Shown: one piece after another, positions 1-11,488 of the stretch
How positions within the stretch are numbered: the stretch's first letter is position 1
How the letters are laid out: every line of letters starts with the position of its first letter
NCBI GenBank assembly: GCA_037176725.1
Contig: JAZBRS010000014.1
Span: forward strand, 77,668,501-77,732,500
Source of the DNA: Posidonia oceanica
Lineage: Eukaryota; Streptophyta; Magnoliopsida; Alismatales; Posidoniaceae
Length of the DNA: 64,000 bases
Direction of reading: 5' to 3'
The notes under the pieces: generated by a model
What the model saw: the letters and a program-made list of their open reading frames with translations, nothing else
What the model was told of the DNA's origin: nothing
Databases searched by the model: none
Program-made: the position numbers and the translations under genes

Positions 1-3000
1 GCGCTTGCCGCTCGGGCAGGCTACTAGTCCAGGGGAGACCAAGGGCCCTTGTCCATTTGGGACAAGTAAAGCAAGCAGGAGCTCGCGAGGCTGCGAGAGG
101 GAGAAGGCACTTGCCTCCAGGCGAGGCAGCAGATAGGCAGAAGAGGCAGAAGGGGAAATGCAATGCAAAGGTGATCCTAAGCAATGCGGGAAAGTGAATG
201 CAAATGTAGATGAATGCAAACACTGGAATGCTGTGCAAATGATATGCCTACGCTAACGCCTACTATGCTGAAACTCCTCTGGGGGAAAGAAGGATGGTGC
301 ATGCACGTGGAAAAGTGGAAATGAAATGCAATGCTGTCACTAGCCAATGCATGTAGGCCAAGCAATGGGGGTGCCATTTGCAAAGCTCAGCTGTAGACGA
401 ATGGCGATGCAAGTGCATGGGATACTGCAGAAAGTAAATATGCTAAAAGTAAAGCAAGGGAATGTGCATGTAGCGGCGGGCATGAAAAGACCCGGGAAAG
501 CAGATTGCGAGAGTTGATGCAAGGACCACAGAGGAGTGGCAGCACAAATAAGGGCACAATGCATGAGATGCTATGCAGGGGATGCAAGGTATGCAGTAGA
601 ACGCCGGGCACGCAGAATCGAGAAAGCGATCCTGGGTTACGCACTACTGCGAGCAACATCCCAAGCCAGCAATGCTATAAAAAGAAGCATGCGGGTGACG
701 AAGATGCTGCCTTAGGCAATACGTGAACCTGGGGTTCGGATCCTAAGCACGCGTTGTCCGTGTAATGATGAGATGCAGTACTAGGACTGACTCTACAAGG
801 CATACAAAGGAGCTACATGATGCTATGCAATGCGAATGCTGTGAGATGCAGTGTACTAATAATGATGGAACGTGGGGCACGCGAAGCCAGGAAAACAATC
901 CTGGTCGCGCAATGACCGTGGGATGATGAAATGCTATTGCCATGCAACAAAATGCTATCAGCCCGATGGGATGGTGACAGGCCAGCGAGTCTGTCAGGCA
1001 AGAGGGGTGATTACAAGTGCGGTAGCTTGTGATCACGAATGCAACGGGAATACCATACCCGAGGGTGTGGTAGAGGTCCATAGATGCTCCCGCAACAGTT
1101 AGGAATGTCAGCCCAAATGCAGATGGAAATGGGATACCAGGGGGCAGCTGAATAAAGATGCCCCTGGTATCGGTGAACGATACCAGGGGGCAGCCGAAGC
1201 GCCCCTGGCATCAAAATGCAAGGCGGAGACAACACTAACGGGTTTGTCAACCGAGTAGTTAGGGCTACCAGCCCGAATGCAGTGGGATGGATGTAAGGGC
1301 GCACCGTGCAAAGTGCAATGACGGTGGGGATGCAATGGAATAATGCAAATGCAAGGTGATAAGTTAACGGACTTATCGCCGAATAGTTAGGGATATCAGC
1401 CCGAATGCAACGTGGATATGCGGGATGACATTTTAACAAGTGTCAACCGAGCAGTTAGGGCTGCCAGCCCGATGCAAAGGAATGCAAAGTGATAGGTTGA
1501 CGGACCCATCGTCGAGCAGTTAGGGCTGCCAGCCCAGATGCAGAAATGATGGCAGAAGGGAAACAGAAACCCATCGTGATAGGCATGCAATGGTCTCAGC
1601 GCGGGCATGCTTCACGGCGTCATGAGGTGACAGACGAGGGACATGCCGGTCGTCACGGACCTACCCACGCGGTGGGCGGCAAAATTTGAAAATTGCGGAG
1701 CCTCTGAGTGAGGCAGGAAAAAATGCTCGTCCTTGGCTCCGATTTTCGAAAACAAGGAGAAGAGAAGAAGATAACAATATATTACAGCATGCATGATTTG
1801 GTGGCTTTGGACTCAGAGTAGCTACGCCATGAGGATGCTTCTGCAATTCCTGACTCAGGAGATCTCGATCCTCGAGCGATGCCATACCGAGTTGTGGTCG
1901 GTGGCTCTCTGTTTCGCTCTTGGTTCGGGATGAGGCCTTGGCTTTACAGAGTATAGCCTTCGGGTGCAGGGTAGCAGGAGCATTGGATGCAGCTTCTTAG
2001 CCTCTGTCTCAATTCTTCGGGGACCGACTGCCGCTTTTGTCGCTCACAGAATGATGTTTCTTTTCCCCTCATGAGTGACTGGAGTTGCATCTAGCCTGCC
2101 AAGGGAGTAGTGATGTCTACAGGGGAGATTGGAGTGTGCTGCTGCGCTCGGAGGGTGGGGTCGGGTCCTCCTGATAATGCATCTCGTGCAGTTGCTAGTG
2201 TGGCGCTTGAAGCTAATAGCTGAGGTTGCTTCGACGCTCATCCGAGTCACTCCTCTCATAAGCGCCTTCTTTCTTCGCCTTCTTTCTAGATTTTTCTTTT
2301 GTGCTCAGCATGCATATCTTGTTGTCATTTCTTTTTCTCACATGACCTCTATTCTTTTGGATATGCATGTCTTCGCCCTTTTGGGGTAGCAGTCCCGGAT
2401 GAGGCGTTGAAAGTTCAGCTAATCGGCATACACCCTCAGCCTCTACAATGTGTATACAATCTCTGGCTATGTTCTGCTCTGCCTTGGTCCTATCCATGAT
2501 CGGTGGACTCTCTGGTTAAGATGGACATCGCTTTGGGAGTTTTTAAGCTCAGCGAGTCGCTCTGTTCTACTCTAGTCTCACTTTGTAGCCACATACAAGA
2601 GATGGCGCTGCTCAGGTGAGACCTACCTGAGACTGTCATTGCTTGACATCCTCCAGGTGCTGCTTGTTTGTCCAAAGCCGGGTTTCTGATTATGCAAATG
2701 TTTGTGGGTTTTGTATATTTTAGCAGGGGAAAGGACAAACATGTTTTTGGGTTTTGCATTGGTTTTGTATTTTTATGATTTTTGCTTAGGAAAACATAAA
2801 AGGGAAAACCAGTAGAAAGGCAAAGAAAATATTTTTGCTATTTTTTTATTTTCTTGATGTTTTTGGCTTTATGCTTTACAGAATGCAAGAAATGATATGT
2901 ACGTGCAATAAACAACAATGCATGATGGCAGATATGTGCAGGATGAATGGATGTGCATGCAGGGTGATTGATATGTGCAGGTGATAAGTTGACGGACTTA

Positions 3001-3079
3001 TCGCCGAATAGTTAGGGATATCAGCCCGTATGGTAAGTTAACGGACCTACCGCCTAGCAGTTAGGGCTGCCAGCCCAGT
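1..3079 (-). other. Noncoding 3' tract of Ogre-like element 1
   Basis: No protein domain is recognisable on either strand. The tract lies downstream of the element 1 gag, where pol would be expected. It holds repeated GGCAG-TTAGGG-CTGCC hairpin motifs (about 1-40, 1430-1530 and 3050-3075), a twin-hairpin module at 1133-1212 and A/G-rich 'aatgcaaatg' sequence at 1-1000. The stretch 1600-2960 is more complex but I see only short frames full of stops in it. The same motifs recur before the 3' LTR of elements 2 and 3, so I take this as the 3' noncoding region of element 1, whose 3' LTR would lie beyond the left edge. Confidence 0.55.
1133..1212. repeat. Twin-hairpin module, copy 1
   Basis: GATACCAGGGG at 1133-1143 pairs perfectly with CCCCTGGTATC at 1161-1171. 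A second arm pair follows directly (GATACCAGGGG at 1179-1189 with GCCCCTGGCATC ending at 1212). Related modules lie at 11412-11488, 58700-58778, 58853-58930 and 59931-60011. Confidence 0.8.
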
Positions 3080-3334
3080 GATGATAGGTTGACGAACCCA
3101 TCGCCAGATAGTTAGGGGTATCAGCCCGATGATGATAGGTTAACGGACCTATCGCCGGATAGTTAGGGGTATCAGCCCGATGATGATAGGTTAACGGACT
3201 TATCGCTAGATAGTTAGGGGTATCAGCCCGATGATGATAGCTTAACGAACCCATCGCCGGATAGTTAGGGGTATCAGCTTGATGATGATAGGTTAACGAA
3301 CCCATCGCCGGATAGTTAGGAGTATCAGCCCGAA
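3080..3334. repeat. 51-bp tandem array (5 copies)
   Basis: Units start at 3080, 3131, 3182, 3233 and 3284, exactly 51 bp apart. Each unit contains 'gatgataggttaacgg', a 'tatcgcc' core and 'atagttaggggtatcagccc'. More diverged units extend left to about 2979. Because 51 is a multiple of 3, one minus-strand frame stays open with a 17-residue peptide repeat, which I consider a by-product. The array lies 130 bp downstream of the gag splice-donor candidate. Confidence 0.9.
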
Positions 3335-3460
3335 TGAATGCATGCAGAAAAAGAAATGTAGGTTTTTAAGGTTTTTACTATTTTTGACATGGCAAGAAAA
3401 CACAAAAACAAAACAAAAAATGGAAAGACAGTGCAGGAAACAAAAGAGAGGTAAGAGGGA

Positions 3461-3470
3461 CTTACCTGTC
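3461..3470 (-). other. Candidate 5' splice site after gag
   Basis: The minus strand reads GACAG|GTAAG followed by T, a full match to the plant donor consensus. It lies about 250 bp past the end of gag in element 1. Ogre elements are known to carry an intron in the gag-pol region, so a donor here is plausible. The acceptor is not identified. Confidence 0.5.
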
Positions 3471-3580
3471 AGCAACCACGGGAGGGAGGTGCTGGGTCTG
3501 CCCCTAAGCTGCTGATGCTGTCGACGAGATCTGCTGTCGGCAGTGCGGGGAGCACTGGAGCCGCTGATGCTGGAGAAGAA

Positions 3581-3590
3581 GCTTACCTGG
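3581..3590 (-). other. Second candidate 5' splice site after gag
   Basis: The minus strand reads CCAG|GTAAGC, another close donor match 120 bp upstream of the one at 3461-3470. Which of the two is used, if either, cannot be told from sequence. Confidence 0.35.
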
Positions 3591-3721
3591 ATGGTGTTGC
3601 GACTGGGCTTGCTGTAGATTCTGCCGTTGCGCTTTCGAGCGTCCCTCGGACAAACAGGGAGGGATAGGAAGGGGGGATTGCGCTGACGGGATCGGAAGGA
3701 CCCACCGGGGCAGAGCTGAAT

Positions 3722-5913
3722 TCAAAGAAGATTAGGGTAAGCCCCTGAGGTTCCGACATCCTCGGAGCCCGCAGGCTCAGAAGAGGAAGGGCCAGCTATG
3801 CTAGGGTGTGCGAGTGCGGGTGCAGGTGTGTGAGCAGCCTCCTGTGGACTGACAACGAGGGTCCCGTTGTCAGTCAAGTCTTGAACGACATCCCGAAGAG
3901 TGAGGCAATTATCCGTCGAATGCCCCGGGGCTCGATGGTAATCGCAATGCTTGCTCGCATCATACCACCTCAGAAGAGGACTTGGTGGCGGGCGAGTTTC
4001 CGAAAGCCTCAAGAGCGACACAACTTGGGGAAAGACGGCGCCTAGCGGCTCACCAAGTGGGGTGAAGTCGCTCTTTGCACGGCAGACTCGTCTCTGCCTA
4101 GGCTGTCATCCTTGCCGAGCTGGTGCGATGTGATGCACCGGCTCAACGGTGACAGTGTGTGCAGTGGGTGCATAAATAGGTGCGGGCACTAGCGGAAAAG
4201 GATCTGGCAGACTTTCTGCAAAGGCAGGCACCTCAGAAGGATCAGCGCGGGCGATGGCATGCTGCTCGGAGCAGTCGAAAGTGGAGTTGTTGCTGCTACT
4301 GCTGCTGCGGCGATTGTTGGTGCTGTCGGCCTGCCTAGCCAGTGCAGAAAGTGCAAGGAAATGGCCACTCTACAGTGAGCTTTCCACGCGGGCGCTAGCC
4401 CTAATCAGCGATGCAAAACTAGTGATATGCTGGATGTAAAGCAGAGTCCCAGTCGCCGGCAGCGCCCCTTTGACGATCATCTCGATAGAATCCTCCTCGG
4501 AGGGTTTATCTCTGACCTGGGCGGCTGTGGAATGCCAGCGACTGACATACTCCCTGAATGGCCTTTGGGGCCTCTGCCGGATGGCAACGAGATCCTCCCT
4601 CTTGGGGATCAAGTCAAGGTTGAAAGCATATTGCTCAAGGAAAGCCCGAGAAAGACCAGCCCAAGTCTGAACCGTAGCCGTGTCAAGGGACGTGAACCAC
4701 CTGAACGTGGGGCCGGTTAAACTCTTCTGGAGCAAGCGGATAAGGAACCTTTCATCAGCCTGAAGCTGAGAAAGATCCCCGTAATATGCCTTCAGATGCG
4801 AGATGGGGCAGCCTCTACCATCATATTTATCGAAGTCCGGGATGCGGAACTTCGAAGGGAGTGCGGCCTCAGGAAAGAGATAGAGGTCGCGAAATTGGTA
4901 AGGCTGGCGGTCCTGGCCTTGCACTTGACGAAGTGCTCTCTCTAGATCACCCAACTTGGTAAGGAAGGCGTCAGAGGCTGCTGCTGGTGAGGGTTGTGCA
5001 GCAGAGGTAGGGACCACGTATGCTGTGCGGGTTGCACGAGAGCGCTCCTCCGGATCCACCGTCACGCCACCTGGTGTCGTAGCGTGAGGGCCAGCATACC
5101 CGTGCAAGGGTGCAAGGTGGGGTGCTATGAATGCAGGGGTCTGAACTTGATGCAAGGAAGATGGATAGATAATATGCTGTGCAGTGTAAGGTGTAGTGCG
5201 GGGGAGCAGCAGTTGTTGCACTGGCATGGCGCCGGGCAACGAGCTTAAGGGGTGCTATGCTCCTGCCAATCCAGAAGACTGGCCACCAGAGGAAGGAGTT
5301 GCATGCAGTGCAAGGTGCTGTGTAGGTGCAGGAGGCTGAAAAAGCGCCCCATCGCCGGAGCCATGAGGAGCCGACGCGATGGAAAGGGCGGAGGTGCAGT
5401 GTAGCGAGCCTACAGGGCTACAAAGGGCGGCACTGGAACCTCAGGGGTTGAACGGGAAGAGCAGGCCACAGTCGGGTCGAGTGCAAGAGCCATGCTTCAC
5501 AACCTATCGGCCTTAGCCAACAAACGCCGCGCTTGCAAGGCAGAGAACGCATCGACCGACGGGCCGAGGCACAAAGAGGTGTCTGCTAAGGGAGGCACGG
5601 AAACCAAGGAAGCAACTGGAGTGGATCCTATGCAAAGGATAGCTGCAGAAGGCTGAATTCCGGAGACGAGAAGGCCCTGGGATGGAACAGGAGGCGACGC
5701 TCTTGGAGCCGGAGTGGCAGTCACCGTGGCAAATGCGGTGACAAGCTCCAGGTCGGCTAGGGTCGACCCTTGATCCAGATGAAGGGGCTGCGAGGTCTCC
5801 TGCACCAGAAGTGGAGAGGAGACGGGGGATGTCAATTCAAGGGAAGGAGAGACCGAAATCGGTACCTCTCCTGACGCCAACGAGGAAGGAGGCTCGCCGG
5901 TATGCTGGGCCAT
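3722..5913 (-). pseudogene. gag: gag of Ogre-like element 1, broken
   Basis: Capsid/nucleocapsid polyprotein of a Tat/Ogre-type Ty3/gypsy element. The start at 5913 (MAQHTGEPP) matches the gag start of element 2 at 29372 (MAQHAVEPL). A Pro/Ser-rich N-terminal part runs to a TGA at 5497. The frame from 5239 differs, so there is a frameshift between them. The capsid domain (about 4400-4960) shows FRIPDFDKYDG, HLKAYYGDL, FRWFTSLD and FLEQYAFNLD, the usual plant retrotransposon gag core. After a TAG at 4370 and further stops, the same frame reopens with a CX2HX4HX4C knuckle (CDYHRAPGHSTDNC, near 3920-3960) of the Tat/Ogre kind. No protease or RT follows. Function is lost; the family assignment is strong. 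Confidence 0.85.
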
Positions 5914-7014
5914 AGCGGACGGCGAGCGAAAGCAAACAGGTCTGTGGCTGAAGGCAGGGACACAAGACTTAAAGAGAGCTACTGTCGGCGGCGACAGACA
6001 GCTCAGAGAGAGAGACGCTCAGAAACCAAGCTGAGGGGATCCGCACCTACCTGCAAAACAAATAAACGCATTAGAGGTTGGATGCAAAAAGAGGTTATTA
6101 GGGGTTGCATGATGCAGATGAATGCCCTAATATGCGCTGTCTTACCATACATGTCCCGAGTAGATGACCTACCGAGACGCACTCAAGGGTAATGGGATTA
6201 TGCAGACTCCAGTCAGAAAAAAGGCTCCCGTCTCGACCCTGCCAAAGCTCAGGTATAACGGGTGGTGCATTGGTGGCCTCGACCCTGCTAGAAGCATAGG
6301 TGGTACCCTCCAATAACACCGACGCGACCCCTGGACAGGGGGACAGACCGATCTACTCACACCACGCCAAAGTGTTGGAAGCAAGAGACCGGGACTATCC
6401 TTCTCAGACTGTGGGTTGACTGAGATGAGAAGAATGCATGCTTTCTAAATGCTGATGCAAATGCTTTAGAGCGTTTTACTTGCGTTTTATTAACCGAAGG
6501 GGAAAATTGCAAGTTTTGGCTCTAGTTGTGCCTAGATGTTATTGCTTCGCTTCATTGTGACTTTTAGATTAAGCAAAGCGAGAAGCAAGCAAGTTTCTAC
6601 TATCCTAGGCATGGCATATGCGAAGGGGAGAGAAACAAGAAGTCATGGCATGCAGGCAATTCACACAGCAAGGCAAAAAGCATGGGCATGGCATGAGCAA
6701 GTGTATGTGGTCATGATAGTGAAAAGAAAACACTTATCATGTCAAAAGCAGGCATGCATAGCATGTGCGTGTGCAGTGGCATAGCAAATGTGCAAAGCAA
6801 AGCATTCATCATCCAAAAACATGTATGGTGCCAAGCAGGTATTTAGACATGTGATGCAAGCAAAATGAAACAGCACGGGCAATCATGGCATAAAGTAGGA
6901 AAATAAACAAGCAAGCAGGTAAGCAGGTAAGCAGGTAAAGCTGGCAGAAGCAAAAGACAAGCAAAACACCCAAGCAAGAGGCGAGAAGGCCAAGGCGAAA
7001 GCCGGATTACTGCA
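5914..7014 (-). other. 5' leader of element 1
   Basis: Untranslated region between primer site and gag. A block at about 6225-6425 is conserved in the leader of element 2 (about 29755-29950), including 'gacgcgacccctg' and 'ccttctcagactg' on the plus strand. Near 6050 the minus strand reads a T-rich stretch, then TTTTGCAG|GTAGG, which resembles a 3' splice acceptor just upstream of the gag start. The rest is A/G-rich 'gcatggcatgagc' sequence without frames of interest. Confidence 0.65.
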
Positions 7015-7031
7015 CCCCAGCGGAGTCGCCA
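7015..7031 (-). other. Primer-binding site, tRNA-Arg type
   Basis: The minus strand reads TGGCGACTCCGCTGGGG one base after the LTR end (TACA at 7033-7036 in complement). This is complementary to a tRNA 3' end CCCCAGCGGAGTCGCCA. The acceptor stem CGGAGTC with discriminator G fits tRNA-Arg, the primer reported for Ogre elements. Confidence 0.85.
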
Positions 7032-7360
7032 CTGTAGTAACCCTGAATTTTAATCGTCCTTGCACATTACCAAAGCTTGTGTGCACCGATCAAAATAGGC
7101 TCACTATATGCGACTGGATCCGAGGGAAGAACTCGACTCGGAAACGCTGGCAAAAGAAAAGAAAAGAAATGATAAGACAATTCAGAGTCGCCACCGGGTC
7201 TAATGAATTGGAAGACAAGGAAAACCAGGAGATAAAGCATGAAAAGACACGCTGTACCGGATGCAAGGAGGGGCAAAGAGATGCAAGGATAAGCTAAGCT
7301 ATGCTATGCTATTATGCTATGCTATGACTCAGGCCTAGGATAAAGGAAAATGTCGATGCG

Positions 7361-7446
7361 AGCCAAGAGAAAGGGCAAGGACTCCTGTTACGCACGGGGA
7401 AGGTATTAGGCATCCCGATACATCTGAGAGTCGGTCTTTCTTAGGC
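7361..7446 (-). other. Conserved LTR block, copy F
   Basis: On the plus strand it contains 'gagaaagggcaaggactcct' and 'ggggaaggtattaggca', ending in 'gtctttctta'. The same block is in five other LTRs of the window (28001-28085, 30880-30963, 33775-33860, 41333-41417, 45204-45289) although flanking LTR modules differ. Confidence 0.75.
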
Positions 7447-7991
7447 AATCTCGCGCTATGCAGGGAATTGCTAGCCTAATGCCTAAATGCCTTAAATGCT
7501 TACCTATTATGCATTGGAAATAAACGTGCTATCTAAGTGCTCAGCCACGCTGCTAGTGTTCCGAACTAAGCGGACCCTGGTTCGTGAGAACTCCTAAGCA
7601 GTAAGCATCACAGCCCTATATGCAGATGCAAGCGATAAAACAAAACGGCAGGAAAACCAAGCAATGCAGGCGACATGCGAGCGATAAAGCAAAGTCGGTG
7701 CGGAAAATGGTGTAAAAATGCAGAAAACCATGCGAGGTGCGGGAAACAATGCAGAGGGCAGAAAGCAATGCGAAGGGGTGAAGAAAATCATGCAAAGGAG
7801 CAGAAAAGCGATGCAAAACACGGAAAACGAGGTAAAGTGCGCAAAACAAGGCAAAGCAGGGTGCGAAATCAAAACAAAGGGGTGGGCAACATGCATTAGG
7901 GTTACAGCAAGCCAAAGAAGCAATAAAACGTGAGAAACAGCGAGCGAAACAAAATCAGTGGTTTAAAACGGCTGTCAGCCATCTGCAAGCA

Positions 7992-10105
7992 TTGGACGCT
8001 GGAAACACCAGCGTCCAACGTTGGACACTAGAAGGGCCTACGTCCAACACCTGCTGCAGATAGACAGCATGCATATTTTGAAAATCCATGCACTCCAACT
8101 AAATGGATGCAATACCGATGCAAATGTGCAGCTAAATGGGTGCTAGACATGCAAATCTATCTAACAGAAGATTAGAGGAGGACAAAACAAGGAGCATGCC
8201 AAAATTAAAGATCCAAGCATGTAGGTTGTTGGACGCCTGTAGGCTGGGCGTCCAACACAGAACAGAAGACAGAGGAGAGAAGGGAGCATACAAGTGATAG
8301 AGGAGAGTTGGGATCATGCATTTGGGTTGCTGGAGTTGAGCATGGAGCAAGCAAGCAAGCAGGGGATGCATAAAATAAACAATCAAACCTTACCTGTGCT
8401 GAGTGCCAGGCCAGAGGCACAACCAGGGTGTTGTACGCGAGCTAGGCCGGCGTCCAACGTTGGACGCCAGCACCAGCAGCGTACAACGCTCTGGGAGGCA
8501 CAACACACAAAAAAGCATGCATAAACAAGCAAATAAATTAACTGAAATAAAAGAACAGATGCTACTGAAGCTAAACATGCGTAAGAACACAGGAAGCCAG
8601 TAAATAAGCAAGATCAAAGAGGTATGCAAGCATTAAACAATCAAGAGATGAGCCAGGGCGTTGGACGCTAGAGCCAGCAGCGTCCAACGTTGGACGTTGA
8701 AAGCTCTAGCGTCCAACGACCCAGGCATGCGAACTCACCTGTTCTAAAGGGGGAGCTCAGCTCAGACCCCCACCTACATGCATGCAGATGAACCAAGGCA
8801 TGTAGGGAACTAACAGGAGCATGCACAACAAACATGGCAAGCATTTAATACAAGGAGGCAAGACAAAAGAAGGCATGCATAAGAGGAGAAAGCTTAAGAA
8901 CTTGCAAAAAGAAGTAAACAACTTAGAAAAATCCTAGCAAACCTAAACATGGTTGCGATACGGGCCAGGCATCTCTAAGTAGGCATGGATCACAATATAA
9001 TACTCAAAATATGCATGATATAGGCATGGCAGCAAAGCAAAGCAAGCAGTGGCATTGGACGCTAGGTAAACCAGCGTCCAACGTTGGACGCGACTCATCC
9101 TAGCGTCCAACAAACGCAGCAGATAGACTGATCATTAAGCATGCAAAAAGCATTCAAACACGCATGGATCAAATTGATAAGCATGGTATAACATCAGAGA
9201 ACATTAAAGGAAGCATATGGCATATGTTTTCAAACAGGCATGCAAGGAAAAGGCATGGGAAGCAATTGAACAAGAGCAAAGCAGGGCAGAGCAAGAGGGG
9301 CTGTTGGACGCTGGCCTATGCCGCGTCCAACGTTGGACGCACCACCAACACACTGAACTCCATTCCGACCATGAATCATGGCCGAAAGGATTTAGAAAAA
9401 TGCAAGGTTGCATGGGGACGCACACGCTAGCATGCATGACCTATGAGGATAGAAATCTTACCTTGTCGCGGCCTGGAACGGCGTGTCGGCCTCCCTCACT
9501 GGCGCTGCGGAAGTGGATGACCGACCGACTCCGGCGAACTCGTGCTGGCTGCTGGAGGCATGGGAGAGGTTGGCTGAAGGTCCAGGATGAAGGTGGATAC
9601 TTGGTCTCTCTCTGGAGATGGAGAATTGCAGTGGAAACGGGCTGTGCTGCTCTGTGTCTTGAGGAAGATGGGTGGTTGGCATGGTTTTGTTTGAGGGATG
9701 CATGGGTTCTGCTGCAAATTGCAGCGGCTTGGGCGGGAATTGCAGGCAAATGGCAGGTGCTCTGGGTGTGGGAAGGCCACGTGGATTGGCAGGAGGGGCA
9801 TGGTCGTGTCAGTCGGCGGTGAGGAGGCCGATGGCGGCTGACAAGGGCGGAAAACGGCAGTGAGGGCAAGGAGAGCGGGAAATCCGCTGAAATGGAGGAG
9901 AGATAGGTAGTAACTCAAGCTTGGAAGGTAGTGGATGGCGTGGAGTGGAGGAAGGGACAGGTAGTAAGTGTGGGGAGGCGGTGGATTGGACGGGAGGTGA
10001 GCGGAAGGAGGCGAAGTAGCCGCTACTGCAACCGAGCCGGTGGACGCCAGACCAGAGGGCGTCCAACGTTGGATGCTGGAACAGGGCACGTCCAACGTTG
10101 GACGC
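7992..10105. repeat. Dispersed palindrome modules in LTR
   Basis: GCGTCCAACGTTGGACGC, a perfect 18-bp palindrome, occurs at 8450-8467, 9074-9091 and 9323-9340. Versions with one or two changes lie at about 8011-8026, 8680-8697, 10059-10076 and 10088-10105. Around several of them TTGGACGCT and AGCGTCCAA arms form further hairpins (7992-8048, 8660-8718, 9055-9110). One isolated hairpin lies at 8229-8255. Confidence 0.9.
9456..9465 (-). other. Candidate 5' splice site in LTR
   Basis: The minus strand reads CAAG|GTAAGA, just past the Pro/Ser/His-rich sense frame. Further donor-like sites in the same LTR are ACAG|GTAAGG (8387-8397) and ACAG|GTGAGT (about 8733-8743). Confidence 0.35.
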
Positions 10106-10989
10106 TGCCTATTCTAGCGATCAACGAGCTCAGTTGGCAAAAGGCTACAACAAGGCTTGGGCTTGGGCCAAAGAGGTGGGAAAAAGGTGTAAAAAAGGCT
10201 TGAGATTTTGGCTTGGGATTTAGGTGAGGTTTTGAGCTAGGTTTTGGGTTAGAAAAGAGGTAGAAAAAAGGAGTGCCAATCCAGAGTCCGCACGAGCCTA
10301 CAGGAGAAAACAACCAACTTCCGGGTTGTCAGAATGGGATGTCTACAGAGCACAAATTGTTGTTGGCGTGAGTCACTTGTTCGGCGGATGCACCAAAAAT
10401 CGTGACTCGTTACCGCAATGCAACATGCAGATGCGGATGCGAATGCTGATGCAATGCAGTGCATGCCAATGCAGTTATCTATTATGTGATGTTATGAATA
10501 AAGAAATACAAGGTTGATGCAGAAAGGATGCTTAAAGAGGCTGCTGTGCAATGTGAAAATTTGGTGGCTAGTCCAAATTTATGCAAAAGGGCGCCGAACA
10601 AGAGTAACTAACTTGTCGTCCAGGCAGTGGGGGCTGCCAGCCCAGAGAGGGGGAGAGAGATAGCTTGTCCCCGTCCAAGAAAGCAAGCAAAGTGGCTAGG
10701 GCCGCGCAGAAAGGGGCAAAAGAAATCTCAAAACGTGAGAGGAGAGGGGCGTCCTCTCCTGCCGGGAAGGCATGCGGGACTTCGTTTCGGATCATTAGCT
10801 GGGAGGATGGATGGTTACTGGACATCAACCGAAAGGTGATGGTTACTGGACATCAGCCGAAAGGTGCAATTGTGGGTGATAGAATATCGGACTTACCAAC
10901 CAGAAGGATAGATGGTTTCGAACCATTAGTCGGAAGGATGGATGGTTTCAGAGCATCAGTCGGAAGGCGATGGATGATAAGATATTGGA

Positions 10990-11370
10990 CTTATCTGCCA
11001 AAAGGATAGATGGTTTCAGAGCATCAGCCAGAAAGCGAGTGTAGATGATGAGATATCGGGCTTATCGGTCATAGATAGATGGTTTCGGAACATCAGCCAG
11101 AGGTTGCAAGTGTAGATGATAAGATGTCGGACTTATCGGCCAGAGATAGATGGTTTTGGAACATCAGCCGAAGGTTGCAAGTGCAGATGATAAGATGTCG
11201 GACTTATCGGCCAGAGATAGATGGTTTCGGAACATCAGCCGGAGGTTGCAAGTGCAGATGATAAGATGTCGGACTTATCAACCAAAGATAGATGGTTTCG
11301 AAACATCAACCGGAGGTTGCAAGTGCAGATGATAAGATATCAAACTTATCGGCCAGAGATAGATATGAAC
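10990..11370. repeat. 71-bp tandem array
   Basis: Units beginning 'gatagatggtttcgg' start at 11074, 11145, 11216, 11287 and 11358, exactly 71 bp apart. They contain 'aacatcagcc', 'gataagatgtcggactt' and 'atcggccaga'. Degenerate units extend left to about 10800. Confidence 0.9.
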
Positions 11371-11411
11371 CCGTGATATCCAGTTATATCGACAGGGAAA
11401 GATGGGGGAAT

Positions 11412-11488
11412 GATACCACAGGACAGCTAAAAAAGATGCCCCTGGTATCAAGATGATACCACGGGACGGCCGAAGCGCCCTTGGCATC
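11412..11488. repeat. Twin-hairpin module, copy 2
   Basis: GATACCACAGG pairs imperfectly with CCCCTGGTATC at about 11439-11449, followed by a second pair GATACCACGGG and CCCTTGGCATC. Same layout as 1133-1212. Confidence 0.75.

Larger units (their letters stand above)
7033..10347 (-). repeat. LTR of Ogre-like element (3.3 kb)
   Basis: On the minus strand the LTR starts TGTAGACATCCC at 10347 and ends GGGTTACTACA at 7033, next to the primer site. It therefore serves as 5' LTR for element 1. The sequence before its start (ORF1 and arrays, 10348-13054) looks like the 3' end of element 2, so it may also be the 3' LTR of element 2. It contains the conserved block 7361-7446, a palindrome array (7992-10105), candidate splice donors and a Pro/Ser/His-rich sense frame (9496-10095). 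It differs clearly from the LTR at 30594, so the two are not a recent sister pair. Confidence 0.8.

Noticed and set aside
3054..3305. 17-residue peptide repeat (HHRADTPNY type) encoded by the 51-bp array
   Set aside because: Follows from a 51-bp unit without stops; no start context, domain or conservation.
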